From: a virus
DNA: 53,326 nt
Virus record (IMG/VR): IMGVR_UViG_3300031800_000537
Coordinates: 1-53,326 of that record
Direction: 5' to 3' (one strand)
How positions within the stretch are numbered: position 1 is the first letter of the stretch; every line of letters begins with the position of its first letter. A program made the translations under genes and the position numbers. Positions 37,129 through 46,641 of this stretch are shown piece after piece. Below the pieces are notes generated by a model. That model saw only the letters and a program-made list of their open reading frames with translations. It was not told where the DNA came from and did not search any database.

Positions 37129-37707
37129 ATGAACGAAATAAAAGACGATGTAAAAAGGTATCTTGGGGAGGTTTCTACCATATGTAGCTCTATAGACCAA
37201 GAAGACATAAGGAACTTCTGCGAAGGCATAAAAAATATCAAAGAAAATGGGGGGCGTTTATTTATCATGGGCGTCGGCGGTAGCGCCGCGAACTCTTCCC
37301 ACGCAGTAAATGATTTCAGAAAAATTCTAGAGCTGGAGACGTACTGCCCCTTCGACAACGTTTCCGAGCTAACAGCCAGAATAAACGACGACGGCTGGGA
37401 CACATCCGTATCAAACTGGCTTAAAGTCTCTAGGATAAACGAGAAAGACGGGGTGATGGTCTACTCTGTTAGTGGGGGAGGAGAGAACACGTCTCAAAAT
37501 CTAGTTAAAGCCATGCTTGCTGCGAAAGAAGTTGGCGCAAAAGTATTCTCCATTACTGGAAGGACTGATGGGGAAGCTAACAAGTTGGCGGATTATCCGG
37601 TGGTTGTACCAAATGTTTCCGAGGAGAGAGTAACTCCCCATACCGAAGAATGGCAGGGCGTAGTATGGCACCTAGTAGTTACCGTATTAAAGGATAATTT
37701 AAAATGA
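37129..37707 (+). CDS. SIS-domain isomerase, GmhA-like (sedoheptulose-7-P isomerase)
   Basis: A 192-aa SIS protein: GRLFIMGVGGSAANSSHAVNDFRKIL, then YSVSGGGENTSQNLVKAML and TPHTEEWQGVVWHLVV. The Ser-rich loops and C-terminal Glu/His fit GmhA, which converts sedoheptulose-7-phosphate to D-glycero-D-manno-heptose-7-phosphate. It is followed by a transaldolase that can make sedoheptulose-7-phosphate and by a heptose-kinase-like gene, which strongly supports this reading. Overlaps the next gene by 4 nt. Confidence 0.8.
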   Translation: MNEIKDDVKRYLGEVSTICSSIDQEDIRNFCEGIKNIKENGGRLFIMGVGGSAANSSHAVNDFRKILELETYCPFDNVSELTARINDDGWDTSVSNWLKVSRINEKDGVMVYSVSGGGENTSQNLVKAMLAAKEVGAKVFSITGRTDGEANKLADYPVVVPNVSEERVTPHTEEWQGVVWHLVVTVLKDNLK

Positions 37708-38411
37708 AGGTAAAACTTTTCGCAGATGGAGCAGTCATTTCAGAGATGGTTGACTGTTATAACAATGGAACAGTGCAGGGGTTCACAACCAACCCCACCT
37801 TAATGCGTCAAGCAGGTATTGAAGACTACGAAAGCTTCGCTAAAGAAGCGTTAGAAAAAATTCCTGATGCACCTATTTCATTTGAAGTATTCTCTGATGA
37901 TTTTCCAGACATGCACCGTCAGGCCTTAAAGCTAAATGAGCTAGCTTCAAACGTCTACGTGAAAATACCAATAACTAACACCAAGGGAGAAAGCAGCCTC
38001 CCACTGGTCGAGTCACTTGTTCTACATGGCGTCAAAGTAAATGTGACAGCTATCATGACGGCTAATCAGGTGCGTGATCTCGCCCCCGTGCTATCTGCGG
38101 GTGTCCCTAGCGTGGTTTCTGTTTTTGCTGGCAGGATTGCAGACTCCCTCCGAGACCCAGAGCCCATAATGAGAGAATGCAGGCTGCACCTAAGCTACTA
38201 TAAACTAGAGCACAAAGCGGAGTTGCTCTGGGCAAGCTGTAGAGAAGTTTACAACATAAAACAGGCAGACGACTGCGGGTGTCAGATCGTTACCGTAAGC
38301 CCATCTATCTTAAAGAAACTAAAATTAAAAGGCAAAGACCTAAAGGAATACTCCCTAGAGACAGTACAAATGTTCTACGACGACGCTTCTCAGGCCGGAT
38401 ACAAACTATGA
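37704..38411 (+). CDS. talC: transaldolase (small TalC/F6PA type)
   Basis: A 235-aa class I aldolase: LFADGAVISEMVDCYNNGTVQGFTTNPTLMRQ, Schiff-base Lys in VYVKIPITN, NVTAIMTANQ, and SVFAGRIADSLRDP. It transfers dihydroxyacetone units and could make sedoheptulose-7-phosphate from fructose-6-phosphate and erythrose-4-phosphate. In cyanophages talC diverts carbon to the pentose-phosphate route. Here its place between GmhA- and HddA-like genes argues for supplying heptose precursors. Confidence 0.88.
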   Translation: MKVKLFADGAVISEMVDCYNNGTVQGFTTNPTLMRQAGIEDYESFAKEALEKIPDAPISFEVFSDDFPDMHRQALKLNELASNVYVKIPITNTKGESSLPLVESLVLHGVKVNVTAIMTANQVRDLAPVLSAGVPSVVSVFAGRIADSLRDPEPIMRECRLHLSYYKLEHKAELLWASCREVYNIKQADDCGCQIVTVSPSILKKLKLKGKDLKEYSLETVQMFYDDASQAGYKL

Positions 38412-39388
38412 TTATAACTCGGGCTCCATTTAGAATAACCCTTGGCGGCGGAGGCACCGACCTGCCCTCGTTCTACGAGAAGAACGAGGGGTTTGTATTG
38501 ACCATGGCAATAGACAAACACATCTATGTCACATTTAAAAAAAATATCCTAGAGCCCAAAATAAGACTGCAATATTTGAAGACTGAATTCGTAGATACCC
38601 CAAGGGAACTAGAACATGAACGAGCAAGAGAAGCCCTCCTATTGCACGGGATTACAAGAGGCGCAGAGATAAGCAGCATAGCAGACCTGCCGTCTCGGGC
38701 AGGGCTGGGGTCTTCCGGTAGTTACTTAGTAGCCCTACTCACCGCGTTAAGATGCTACAAAAAACTGTCTCCTGAACCAAAGATCATAGCTGAAGAGGCT
38801 TGTCGTATAGAAATCGACACGCTCAAGGAGCCAGTAGGAAAACAAGATCAATATATAGCTGCTTTTGGCGGGGTGAAAAGCTTATATATAGACCGCCATG
38901 GGAAAGTCGAAGTAGAAGAGTTGGACTTATCACAGAGCAGCATGCAGGACTTCTTATCCTCTGTCCATATTTACTATACCGGCGTATTGCGGTCTGCATC
39001 AGAGATCTTAAAGGAACAGTCTTCCCTGCAAAATAACGCAGAAGAGAACCTAAAGCAAATAAAAGATATAGGCTATGAAGTGAAAGAGAGCTTGCTCAGC
39101 GCAAACTTCGACAACTTTGGCCTACTCATGGATAAACACTGGCAATTAAAAAAACAATTATCAAAAAAAATTAGCCTTCCCTCGATGGATAAGCTTTATA
39201 ATATAGTTAAAGAAAGATTCGGCGTTCTTGGTGGAAAAATAATCGGCGCTGGAGGGGGAGGCTTTATCATGCTGTACGCCTCCAAGAACCGTGCAGAGCT
39301 CGAATCTTTTATGAAGGAAAACGGATATCCGAGAGTCAGCTATAATATAGATTACTCTGGATGTCAAACGATAGTAAACTTTGGATAA
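38408..39388 (+). CDS. hddA: GHMP kinase, D-glycero-D-manno-heptose-7-P kinase-like
   Basis: Phosphorylates a sugar phosphate at C1. 326 aa from the ATG overlapping the talC stop (ATGA). ITRAPFRITLGGGGTDLPSFYEKNEGF is the HddA-type N-terminus. IADLPSRAGLGSSGSYLVAL is the GHMP ATP-binding loop, followed by GKQDQYIAAFGG and GGKIIGAGGGGFIML. With the GmhA-like and transaldolase genes it forms the first three steps of a GDP-heptose-type pathway. Confidence 0.85.
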   Translation: MIITRAPFRITLGGGGTDLPSFYEKNEGFVLTMAIDKHIYVTFKKNILEPKIRLQYLKTEFVDTPRELEHERAREALLLHGITRGAEISSIADLPSRAGLGSSGSYLVALLTALRCYKKLSPEPKIIAEEACRIEIDTLKEPVGKQDQYIAAFGGVKSLYIDRHGKVEVEELDLSQSSMQDFLSSVHIYYTGVLRSASEILKEQSSLQNNAEENLKQIKDIGYEVKESLLSANFDNFGLLMDKHWQLKKQLSKKISLPSMDKLYNIVKERFGVLGGKIIGAGGGGFIMLYASKNRAELESFMKENGYPRVSYNIDYSGCQTIVNFG

Positions 39389-39394
39389 AATAAA

Positions 39395-40096
39395 ATGGAG
39401 AACTTAGAACTTGAAAATAAAATGGACGAATTGCAAGTCGCAATTAAAAACGACGGCAAACGAATAGGGGCATGGGATAATCACGAGACTTACCACAAAG
39501 CGTGCACGTCAGAAGTCTCCGTAGATGGACTATGGCTAGAATTCGGCGTCTATCGCGGGAGAACTATTACAACCATAGCGAAAGAAACCTCCAGCATGGT
39601 GTATGGATTTGATAGTTTCGAGGGATTGCCAGAGAATTGGGATCACGAGAACCCAAAGGGGGTATACGGATTAAACGGATCAATTCCACTCGCTGCAATT
39701 ACCGGAGAGAACGACGATAACCCGGGCATGTATGACCCACGCCCCACGATAACCACGGAGCCTTGGCAAGAAAACATTGTCCTAATAAAGGGGTGGTTCG
39801 AGGAGACGCTCCCCTTCTTTCTTAAAGAACATAAAGAAAAAGCAGCCTTCGTACACATAGATAGCGACGTGTATAGCTCCGCACAAACAATACTTTCCCT
39901 TCTAAAGGAAGGGGATCGCTTCCAAGACGGAACGATACTTTTGTTCGACGAGATAATCGATTACCCAACCTACAGGGAGCATGAAATAAAAGCATTTGCT
40001 GAATTTTTACTAGAAACTAATTACAAATACGAATGCCTATATCACCAAAGCTTGGGAGATTACAGCCAAGCGTGTTTTAAAATTTTAGAAAGATAA
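39395..40096 (+). CDS. TylF/MycF-like O-methyltransferase
   Basis: A 233-aa SAM-dependent enzyme: LWLEFGVYRGRTITTIA (SAM loop), YGFDSFEGLPENW, IVLIKGWFEETLPFFL, AAFVHIDSDVYSSAQTIL (metal-binding Asp) and ILLFDEIIDYP. This matches the macrocin-type sugar O-methyltransferases. It would methylate a sugar hydroxyl, fitting its place in the array. Confidence 0.87.
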   Translation: MENLELENKMDELQVAIKNDGKRIGAWDNHETYHKACTSEVSVDGLWLEFGVYRGRTITTIAKETSSMVYGFDSFEGLPENWDHENPKGVYGLNGSIPLAAITGENDDNPGMYDPRPTITTEPWQENIVLIKGWFEETLPFFLKEHKEKAAFVHIDSDVYSSAQTILSLLKEGDRFQDGTILLFDEIIDYPTYREHEIKAFAEFLLETNYKYECLYHQSLGDYSQACFKILER

Positions 40097-40101
40097 AAAA
40101 T

Positions 40102-40857
40102 ATGGAAAGAGAACAGGGATCGAGAACGAAAGATAAGGAAGCAAACGAGGACTGCGTCCACGATGGTCATCTTGGTGGCTGTGCTATGAATGGTGACGGC
40201 GCTGGGTATTGCCCAAGAACGTGGTCGCACTTAATAAAAAAATACAACATTAAATCCATGGTAGACGTGGGTTGTGGAGCAGGGTTTTCCGCAGATTATT
40301 TCAAGGATCTAGGGGTAGAAGTGTTGGGAGTGGAAGGGTGCAAGGAAGCCGTAGAAAGGTCATTGCTCCCAAAAGAAAACGTGGTCCTCCATGATTACGA
40401 AAATGACGGCCCATACGTACCGGATAGAGACTTTGACTTTTGTTGGTCAAACGAGTTCGTAGAACACGTCGAAGGGGACTGCGCTCAAAACTTTCTAGCA
40501 ACATTCAAAAAATGCAGAATGATTGCCATGACATTTGCCGGCCCCGGCCAAGGCGGACACCACCATGTAAACGAACAGCCAATCGATTACTGGCTAGATC
40601 GCCTCTCGGAAATTGGTTTTACCTACGACGAAAAAGAGACTAAAGAGTGCAAGGAGTTCGCTAAGTTAGATATGATCAAATATTGTCCGTATGGCGGTAA
40701 CCACTTTGTTGCTAGGGGTCTCCTCTTTCACAGGAATGGAGACCCGCTTCCCAAAAATGAGTCATATTCTTATGCAATGCCAGACGTCCCCCCTTTGAAA
40801 CCGCACTGGGATAACTGGGTTCTCTACAAGAAAGGAGGTAGATTTGAGAACGATTAA
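40102..40857 (+). CDS. class I SAM-dependent methyltransferase
   Basis: A 251-aa protein. MVDVGCGAGFSADYFKDLGVEVLGVEGCKEAVE is the SAM-binding motif I/II, and DFDFCWSNEFVEHVEGD is motif post-II. A His-rich loop (GQGGHHHVNEQPIDYW) and several Cys follow. Probably a sugar methyltransferase. Overlaps the next gene by 14 nt and contains its SD. Confidence 0.8.
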   Translation: MEREQGSRTKDKEANEDCVHDGHLGGCAMNGDGAGYCPRTWSHLIKKYNIKSMVDVGCGAGFSADYFKDLGVEVLGVEGCKEAVERSLLPKENVVLHDYENDGPYVPDRDFDFCWSNEFVEHVEGDCAQNFLATFKKCRMIAMTFAGPGQGGHHHVNEQPIDYWLDRLSEIGFTYDEKETKECKEFAKLDMIKYCPYGGNHFVARGLLFHRNGDPLPKNESYSYAMPDVPPLKPHWDNWVLYKKGGRFEND

Positions 40858-41758
40858 ATCTAATATCAAAATAGCGATGTTTTGGGAGTTCTATGAAGAC
40901 GACCCCAATTACTGGAGTAGCACCAGCGGCATCAACCACCACCTTAAAAAAATGGTCGACACGGTTGATAACTATCACATCCCCAAAGAAGACAAGTCCT
41001 TAGGCTTTAAGGAGTTCTTGGAGCGAGGCGAACAATACGACGCCTGTATACTATGGAACGCTGGGAGCCTAAGGGAAGGCACTCCATACTGGAGAAAAGA
41101 CGTCCTTAAAGACTGCTTATTAGTTTTAGAAGCGGGTGACGAGCCTCAGGCTTACCAGCAGCACATTGAACTCAGCAATCAATCAGACTTGGTTTTGACC
41201 ACTGATTTAAGATGCACTTGGGCATACAAGCAACGAGGTATTAACGCCCATTGGTTTAATTCTTGGTGCAACGAACAGGTTTTCCATCCGAGAAAGTCAA
41301 ACGATCCCGAGCCAGACTTAAGCGTCATAACAACCATGTATGGTGACCGCAGATTCGAACCCGAAGTAGCGTCTGCCCTTGGCGATAAGTACCTCAAAAA
41401 GAACGACTTAGAAGGCAACGAGAACGGGGATTTTTTTCGTAGAGGCAAGATAATTTTTCAACAAGCAAGATGGGGAGAGATTACTAGAAGAATCTTCGAA
41501 GGCATGGGCTGCCGTAAATTAGTATTTACTGACTACCTTCATCCAGATACAGGTATATACGAACTATTTCAACAGAGAAAAGACATAATTTACTACGACA
41601 ACGCTAATGAATGCATCCAATTGATGAATTATTTTCTAGAACACGACGAAGAAAGAGAAGAAATTGCGGACAATGGATATAAAAAAATACTCGAACATCA
41701 TTCTTCCGAGAAGAGAGCGCAAGAGTTGCTCGGCCTCATAGAAAAGTTAATTAAATGA
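40844..41758 (+). CDS. CgeB-like glycosyltransferase (TTG start)
   Basis: Starts at TTG after a strong GGAGGT. 304 aa. The C-terminal part (KIIFQQARWGEITRRIFEGMGCRKLVFTDYL ... GIYELFQQRKDIIYYDNANECIQLMNYFLEHDEERE) matches the Glyco_trans_1_2 (CgeB-type) donor domain, and the N-terminal half is a matching GT-B domain. Confidence 0.78.
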   Translation: MRTIKSNIKIAMFWEFYEDDPNYWSSTSGINHHLKKMVDTVDNYHIPKEDKSLGFKEFLERGEQYDACILWNAGSLREGTPYWRKDVLKDCLLVLEAGDEPQAYQQHIELSNQSDLVLTTDLRCTWAYKQRGINAHWFNSWCNEQVFHPRKSNDPEPDLSVITTMYGDRRFEPEVASALGDKYLKKNDLEGNENGDFFRRGKIIFQQARWGEITRRIFEGMGCRKLVFTDYLHPDTGIYELFQQRKDIIYYDNANECIQLMNYFLEHDEEREEIADNGYKKILEHHSSEKRAQELLGLIEKLIK

Positions 41759-42696
41759 TCGTATCCAAATGCCCAATGAGAATATCCCTAGCTGGTGGCT
41801 CCACCGACCTAGAAGAGTACGTGGACACCAATGGCTACGGTAGTGTCATAAGCTTTCCGTGCACTCTATATTCTTACATCAGTATTTTTCACGACAAGAA
41901 TGGATACAATAATTTTTTCAATAAATATATAATAAACTACACATCAAGAGAGCAAGTTGACGACATAAGCGAAATAAAAAATGACGTCGCTAGAGAGGTG
42001 CTTGATCACTTCAAGTGTGAGCCATTAGCTATGAGCTTTCACGCGGATGTATTCTCAGAAGGATCTGGCCTAGCTTCCTCTTCTGCTTATTTGATAGCCT
42101 GCATCAAGGCAGTCTCGGTTCGTAAAGGAGTTGTCCTTTCCGAGTTTGATATATGTAATTTAGCTCTAAAAATAGAAAAAAAATTCAACCCGCTTACCGG
42201 CTATCAAGACGTATATGGCTGCGGGCTTGGCGGACTAAAAAGAATGCACTTCCACGAAGGGGGGAGAGTAAAGGTCCAGTATCTCAAGAAGAGTATGTTT
42301 ACTTTTTTTGATATGTATCTTGTATACACGGGCATAAAAAGGAAGTCCACCAAGCTGCTTGAAAGTTTAGACTTGAAAAAAATTGATAAAATATTACCTT
42401 TAGTAGACGAGATGGAAAGAAGCATAAACAACTACGACGCTCAAAGCTTCCTTGATATTATCAAAGAAGGGTGGGCAAAGAAGAAGGAAACCTCCCCGAT
42501 GATAACGCAAAACGCTATCATATCTGACATAGACGATACCCTGAGGAGAGACAAGGGTGTGCTAGCCCATAGGCTGTGCGGCGCAGGAAACGGTGGATAC
42601 TTTTTAGTGTTTAAGAAGGCCAACACCCCAAACGAATTAAAAAATTGTCTTAAAATCGAAATGTCGAAAGAATCAATCACATGCAAAACAATATAG
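41755..42696 (+). CDS. second GHMP-family sugar kinase
   Basis: A 313-aa kinase: KCPMRISLAGGSTDLEEYVDTNGYGSVISF, SEGSGLASSSAYLIACIKAV (ATP loop) and LAHRLCGAGNGGYFLVF. It is related to but well diverged from the HddA-like kinase at 38408, so it probably acts on a different sugar phosphate or anomer. Overlaps its upstream neighbour by 4 nt and nearly abuts the fusion gene downstream. Confidence 0.82.
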   Translation: MIVSKCPMRISLAGGSTDLEEYVDTNGYGSVISFPCTLYSYISIFHDKNGYNNFFNKYIINYTSREQVDDISEIKNDVAREVLDHFKCEPLAMSFHADVFSEGSGLASSSAYLIACIKAVSVRKGVVLSEFDICNLALKIEKKFNPLTGYQDVYGCGLGGLKRMHFHEGGRVKVQYLKKSMFTFFDMYLVYTGIKRKSTKLLESLDLKKIDKILPLVDEMERSINNYDAQSFLDIIKEGWAKKKETSPMITQNAIISDIDDTLRRDKGVLAHRLCGAGNGGYFLVFKKANTPNELKNCLKIEMSKESITCKTI

Positions 42697-42698
42697 AA

Positions 42699-45317
42699 AT
42701 GAACAAAAATAAAATAGTTATAACCGGCGGGCTAGGATATATAGGAGTCGAATTGTGCAAGCTTTATTCCGGCGAGGCTTGGCGTAAAGACATCGTCGTT
42801 ACAGACAACAAGTTCGCTTCTGAAAGAGTAAAACAATTAAGAGACTGGGGGATGAAGTTTGTTCAGGTCGATATCCTAGACGAAGACGCGATGTCAAGCA
42901 TCCTAAAGGACGCGGATGTGGTGATTCACTTGGCTGGCGTCACAGACGTAGCCTACACCAAGACGGAAGGAGATTCTGAGAAGGACATGAGGATAACCGA
43001 GGTCGCAGTGAACGGAACTCGTAATATAATAAAGCTTACAAAAGAAGATTGCAAAATAGTGTTCCCGTCCACGCATGTTGTTTATGAAGGGTTCGGTGAA
43101 ACAAAATTAGACATAAAAGAAGACGAAGACACTACACCACTTTTGACCTATTCCAACGGTAAGGTCAGATCGGAGAAAGACCTTGCAGAGTCTAACAAAA
43201 ATTATGTTATCCTAAGGTTAGCTACCGTCTGCGGTTATTCTTCTGACACAATGAGAATGAATATCATGCCGAATCTATTCTCAAAGATAGCCTCGCAAAA
43301 CGGAAGCATCAAATTATTCTCTGGAGGTGTTCAGCTTAAAAGCTTGGTTCCATTGATTGATGTTGCTAGGTGTTTCAAATTCATGGCTGAAAACGAGTCC
43401 ATTAGCAGGGAGACCTTCCACTGTTCTAAGGAGTCTATGACGGTCAAGGACGTAGCAATGATTTGCAAAGAATTTAACCCAGACTTAGACATAACAGAAA
43501 CAGACGACGAAATCCCCAACCTTGGCTATACCATTTCCAACGAAAAGCTTTTGTCGACAGGGTTTGAGTTCCTCTACGACGTAAAAGACTGTATTAAGGA
43601 GATGATAGAAAACTGGTCTGAAAAAGAAATAAGACCAGAGCTAGAGTATACAGTGCAAGGAGGGAACGAATACGTTGACGACAGAGGCAGGATAAATAAC
43701 TACGAACTAACTGAACCTATTAACCTCATAGGGTGGATAGAATCTACCGCTGGTTCAATTAGAGCAAACCATTACCACCCGATACAGGAGCAAAAATGCC
43801 TCCTTATAACAGGACAGTACATAAGTATAGTCAAAGACCTCACCGTTCCAAACGCTCCGATCATCACCAAGCTGATAAATCCCGGAGACATCGCGATAAT
43901 CAAGCCAAACGTAGCACACACAATGGTTTTTACTGACGATTCCCTCTTCTTGAATCTTGTCAGAGGGGAGAGAGATCATGAAAATTACGGTATCACACAC
44001 ACTATACCCTATGAACTCGTGAGCAGAAAGTTCGCTGATAGACTTATAGAGAGCTACGCATCAGAGTGCAGAAGCTGCGGGAACACCAGTCTAGAGAGGG
44101 TAGTTTCCTTGGGTGAGTCTCCTCTTGCAAATAACCTGCTCGATTCGGCAGACCAAGAATCAGACACCTACCCCCTTGAAGTCGACTACTGCCCAAGCTG
44201 CCACAACTGCCAGCTAAGCTCAATCGTTCCCCCGGGAAAAATGTTTGACAATTATTTGTATGTATCTTCTACTTCCAAAAAATTTAGGGAACACTTCGAG
44301 AAGGTTGCGTTGGATTATATAGAAAGATTCAGGCTGGGGCACAACTCAACCGTTGTAGATATCGGAAGTAATGACGGCATTGCCCTAAGACCCTATCTAG
44401 AACACGAATACGACATCAACGTGATTGGTGTCGAGCCAGCAAAGAATGTGGCAGCAATAGCAAACGAAAATGGCATCAGGACAATCAACTCTTATTTTGA
44501 TTCAGATGCAGTAGAGGAAATCGGCCCGGGTACAGCGAGCCTAGTAACCGCCTCAAACGTATTTGCTCATTCCGATAAGCTGAAAGAGATAACGCGTGAC
44601 GCCTTTTCCCTGCTCAGGTTTGACGGAACCTTCGTTGTAGAGGTTCAATATTTGCTGGACACCATGAAAGACCTCACCTTCGACAATATTTACCATGAGC
44701 ATGTCAATTACTGGTCGGTCACCTCTATCAAAAACTTTTTTGAAAACTTGGGCTATCAGGTTACCCGCGTAGAACATATAGATACACATGGAGGTTCCAT
44801 AAGGGTATATGTAGGCCGGACAGACTTGCCGGGGGCCTGCCAAGGTTTTCCTCTAGGGATGACAAAGATGGACAGAGATACCGTTGCGGAGTTCCTTCAG
44901 GTCGAAGGAGAAGTAGGACTCCTAGAACGCAGGTCTTATTTAGCATTTGGAAAAAGCATTGAAAAAATAAAAATAAACGCCAGAAACAACATGAACGTCC
45001 TAAAGAGTATCTATAAAAAAATCGCGGCCTACGGATCACCCGCTAAGGCGACAACGGCGCTCAACTATTTTGGAATTGATAATAACGATATTGAATACAC
45101 CATTGAAGATAACGAATTAAAACACGACAAGTTAATCCCCGGAGTAAACATTCCCATTAAAAGCAAGGAATACTGTAATGAAAACCTTCCCGACCTCATA
45201 ATCGTGTTGGCTTGGAATTTCTTTGACGTTATTGTAGAGAACAATCAAGAACTAGTGGACAAAGGAGTAAAGTTCATCAACGTAAAGGAACTACAAAATC
45301 CAGAAATGTTAATATGA
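42699..45317 (+). CDS. three-domain fusion: SDR epimerase/dehydratase - cupin - sugar C-methyltransferase
   Basis: An 872-aa protein. Residues 1 to about 300 are an NAD(P)-dependent SDR sugar enzyme (TGGLGYIG loop, FPSTHVVYEG, catalytic YSNGK). Residues about 310-450 are a cupin of the sugar ketoisomerase/epimerase kind (SIRANHYHPIQEQKCLLITGQ, later PNVAHTMVF). Residues about 455-872 are a C-methyltransferase of the NovU/TylCIII type: zinc Cys set CRSCGN ... CPSCHNCQ, SAM motif VVDIGSNDGIAL, YHEHVNYWS and THGGSIRVYVG. All three activities on one chain would dehydrate/epimerise, isomerise and C-methylate a nucleotide sugar. A second ATG six codons upstream is possible. Confidence 0.85.
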   Translation: MNKNKIVITGGLGYIGVELCKLYSGEAWRKDIVVTDNKFASERVKQLRDWGMKFVQVDILDEDAMSSILKDADVVIHLAGVTDVAYTKTEGDSEKDMRITEVAVNGTRNIIKLTKEDCKIVFPSTHVVYEGFGETKLDIKEDEDTTPLLTYSNGKVRSEKDLAESNKNYVILRLATVCGYSSDTMRMNIMPNLFSKIASQNGSIKLFSGGVQLKSLVPLIDVARCFKFMAENESISRETFHCSKESMTVKDVAMICKEFNPDLDITETDDEIPNLGYTISNEKLLSTGFEFLYDVKDCIKEMIENWSEKEIRPELEYTVQGGNEYVDDRGRINNYELTEPINLIGWIESTAGSIRANHYHPIQEQKCLLITGQYISIVKDLTVPNAPIITKLINPGDIAIIKPNVAHTMVFTDDSLFLNLVRGERDHENYGITHTIPYELVSRKFADRLIESYASECRSCGNTSLERVVSLGESPLANNLLDSADQESDTYPLEVDYCPSCHNCQLSSIVPPGKMFDNYLYVSSTSKKFREHFEKVALDYIERFRLGHNSTVVDIGSNDGIALRPYLEHEYDINVIGVEPAKNVAAIANENGIRTINSYFDSDAVEEIGPGTASLVTASNVFAHSDKLKEITRDAFSLLRFDGTFVVEVQYLLDTMKDLTFDNIYHEHVNYWSVTSIKNFFENLGYQVTRVEHIDTHGGSIRVYVGRTDLPGACQGFPLGMTKMDRDTVAEFLQVEGEVGLLERRSYLAFGKSIEKIKINARNNMNVLKSIYKKIAAYGSPAKATTALNYFGIDNNDIEYTIEDNELKHDKLIPGVNIPIKSKEYCNENLPDLIIVLAWNFFDVIVENNQELVDKGVKFINVKELQNPEMLI

Positions 45318-45796
45318 ATAAATACGAGAAGCTAAAAGAAAAAGGAATAAAGCTGGGCTTTGTTTGTAGCTGTTGGGATCTAATGCATGCAGGGCATTGC
45401 CTTTTCATAGAAGATGGGAAGAGGCAATGCGACTATCTTATTGCAGGCCTACAAACAGACCCCACCATAGATAGGCCGCAAAAAAACAAACCGATACTGA
45501 GCCTCGAAGAAAGAAAAATAATACTAGAGTCCAATAGGCACGTCGATGAAATCGTAATGTACGAGACGGAAAAAGACCTAGCCTTCGCGCTAGAGAGAAT
45601 AAGGCCAGACGTCAGGGTCCTTGGTAGCGATTATTACCTCATCGAAAACGGCGGTCCAGCTTACTTTACCGGCGCAGGAACAGAGAAAGACATATACTAC
45701 CACGATAGAAGCAAGCACGGCTGGTCTACTAGCGAGATTAGGAGAAGAATATTTAAGGCCGAGCTCGAGAAAGGCAATGGGATGAGTGTTTCGTGA
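45314..45796 (+). CDS. HIGH-type nucleotidyltransferase (sugar-1-P activation)
   Basis: A 160-aa cytidylyltransferase-fold enzyme: LGFVCSCWDLMHAGHCLFIEDGKRQCD (HxGH motif), then LEERKIILES and VRVLGSDYYL, ending WSTSEIRRRI (ISSTxLR-like). It could couple a nucleotide to heptose-1-phosphate, as the C-terminal half of HldE does. It overlaps the fusion gene by 4 nt. Confidence 0.8.
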   Translation: MNKYEKLKEKGIKLGFVCSCWDLMHAGHCLFIEDGKRQCDYLIAGLQTDPTIDRPQKNKPILSLEERKIILESNRHVDEIVMYETEKDLAFALERIRPDVRVLGSDYYLIENGGPAYFTGAGTEKDIYYHDRSKHGWSTSEIRRRIFKAELEKGNGMSVS

Positions 45797-46641
45797 AGAT
45801 AGCCATCATATCTGAAGATGATTTTGGATTTTCGAAAGGGCTTAAAAGAACCAATCATGATGTAAGCCTATACGATTGCCCCTCTATCAACGACCTCTGT
45901 AGTGACGTAAGCGACGGATACAGGCCGGACTGCATTTTCCTAATGGAAGACGGCAGAGTCCCCCCGGCGTTCTGGGACAAAAACAATATTAAACTTCATT
46001 TTAACTTTTCTCCGACTCTAATTTACTTTACAAGGGAGTGCCTCGAACCCACAGACAGTGATCTAAAAAAAATAGAATCCAGCGACTTGGTTCTAACCCA
46101 AAACATGCATTTAATATCAGACCTAGCCTTTAATGACATAAATGTATTTAGGTTTCCGTACTGGGTAGACACAAGTGTGTTTTTTTCCACCGATTCCCTT
46201 AAGGAATACGACTGCGTCAGTTCTACAAGCGATTTAGATACAGCAAACAAGTTCGAAGCCGCTCTTTCCTCTAAGGGGCTCAGTTTTTTGAATAACCCAA
46301 TTTGTGATCCTGACTTTTTGAATAGCGGTAAAGTTTTTTTGAATTTTGAGCAAAAAGTAGTAGTTCCTCGGGCTTTTTTTGAGGCTTCCGCGTGTGGGCT
46401 ACCCATTTTATCGTCTTACTTAAACGAATGCTCCGTAGTAGAGTCTCTCTTCGAGGAAGAAAGAGAGATTCTTTACTTTTCTTCCCTTGACGAATGCGCC
46501 AACAGGGCGTATCTTTATGCTAGAGATGAAAGAGAGAGAAGGGTCGTGGCTAGAAAAAGTTTTTATTTAATTGAAAAGTACCATACAATAGAGAAGAGAG
46601 TCCGAAAATTTATAAAAGAAATTAAGATTTTAAAATCATGA
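45793..46641 (+). CDS. GT-B glycosyltransferase (CgeB-like, GTG start)
   Basis: Starts at GTG overlapping the previous stop. 282 aa. LVLTQNMHLISDLAFNDINVFRFPYWVD belongs to the N-terminal domain. VVPRAFFEASACGLPILSSYLNECSVVESLFEEEREILYFSSLDECANRAYLYARDERERR is the Glyco_trans_1_2 donor domain. Divergent from the one at 40844. Confidence 0.75.
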   Translation: MKIAIISEDDFGFSKGLKRTNHDVSLYDCPSINDLCSDVSDGYRPDCIFLMEDGRVPPAFWDKNNIKLHFNFSPTLIYFTRECLEPTDSDLKKIESSDLVLTQNMHLISDLAFNDINVFRFPYWVDTSVFFSTDSLKEYDCVSSTSDLDTANKFEAALSSKGLSFLNNPICDPDFLNSGKVFLNFEQKVVVPRAFFEASACGLPILSSYLNECSVVESLFEEEREILYFSSLDECANRAYLYARDERERRVVARKSFYLIEKYHTIEKRVRKFIKEIKILKS

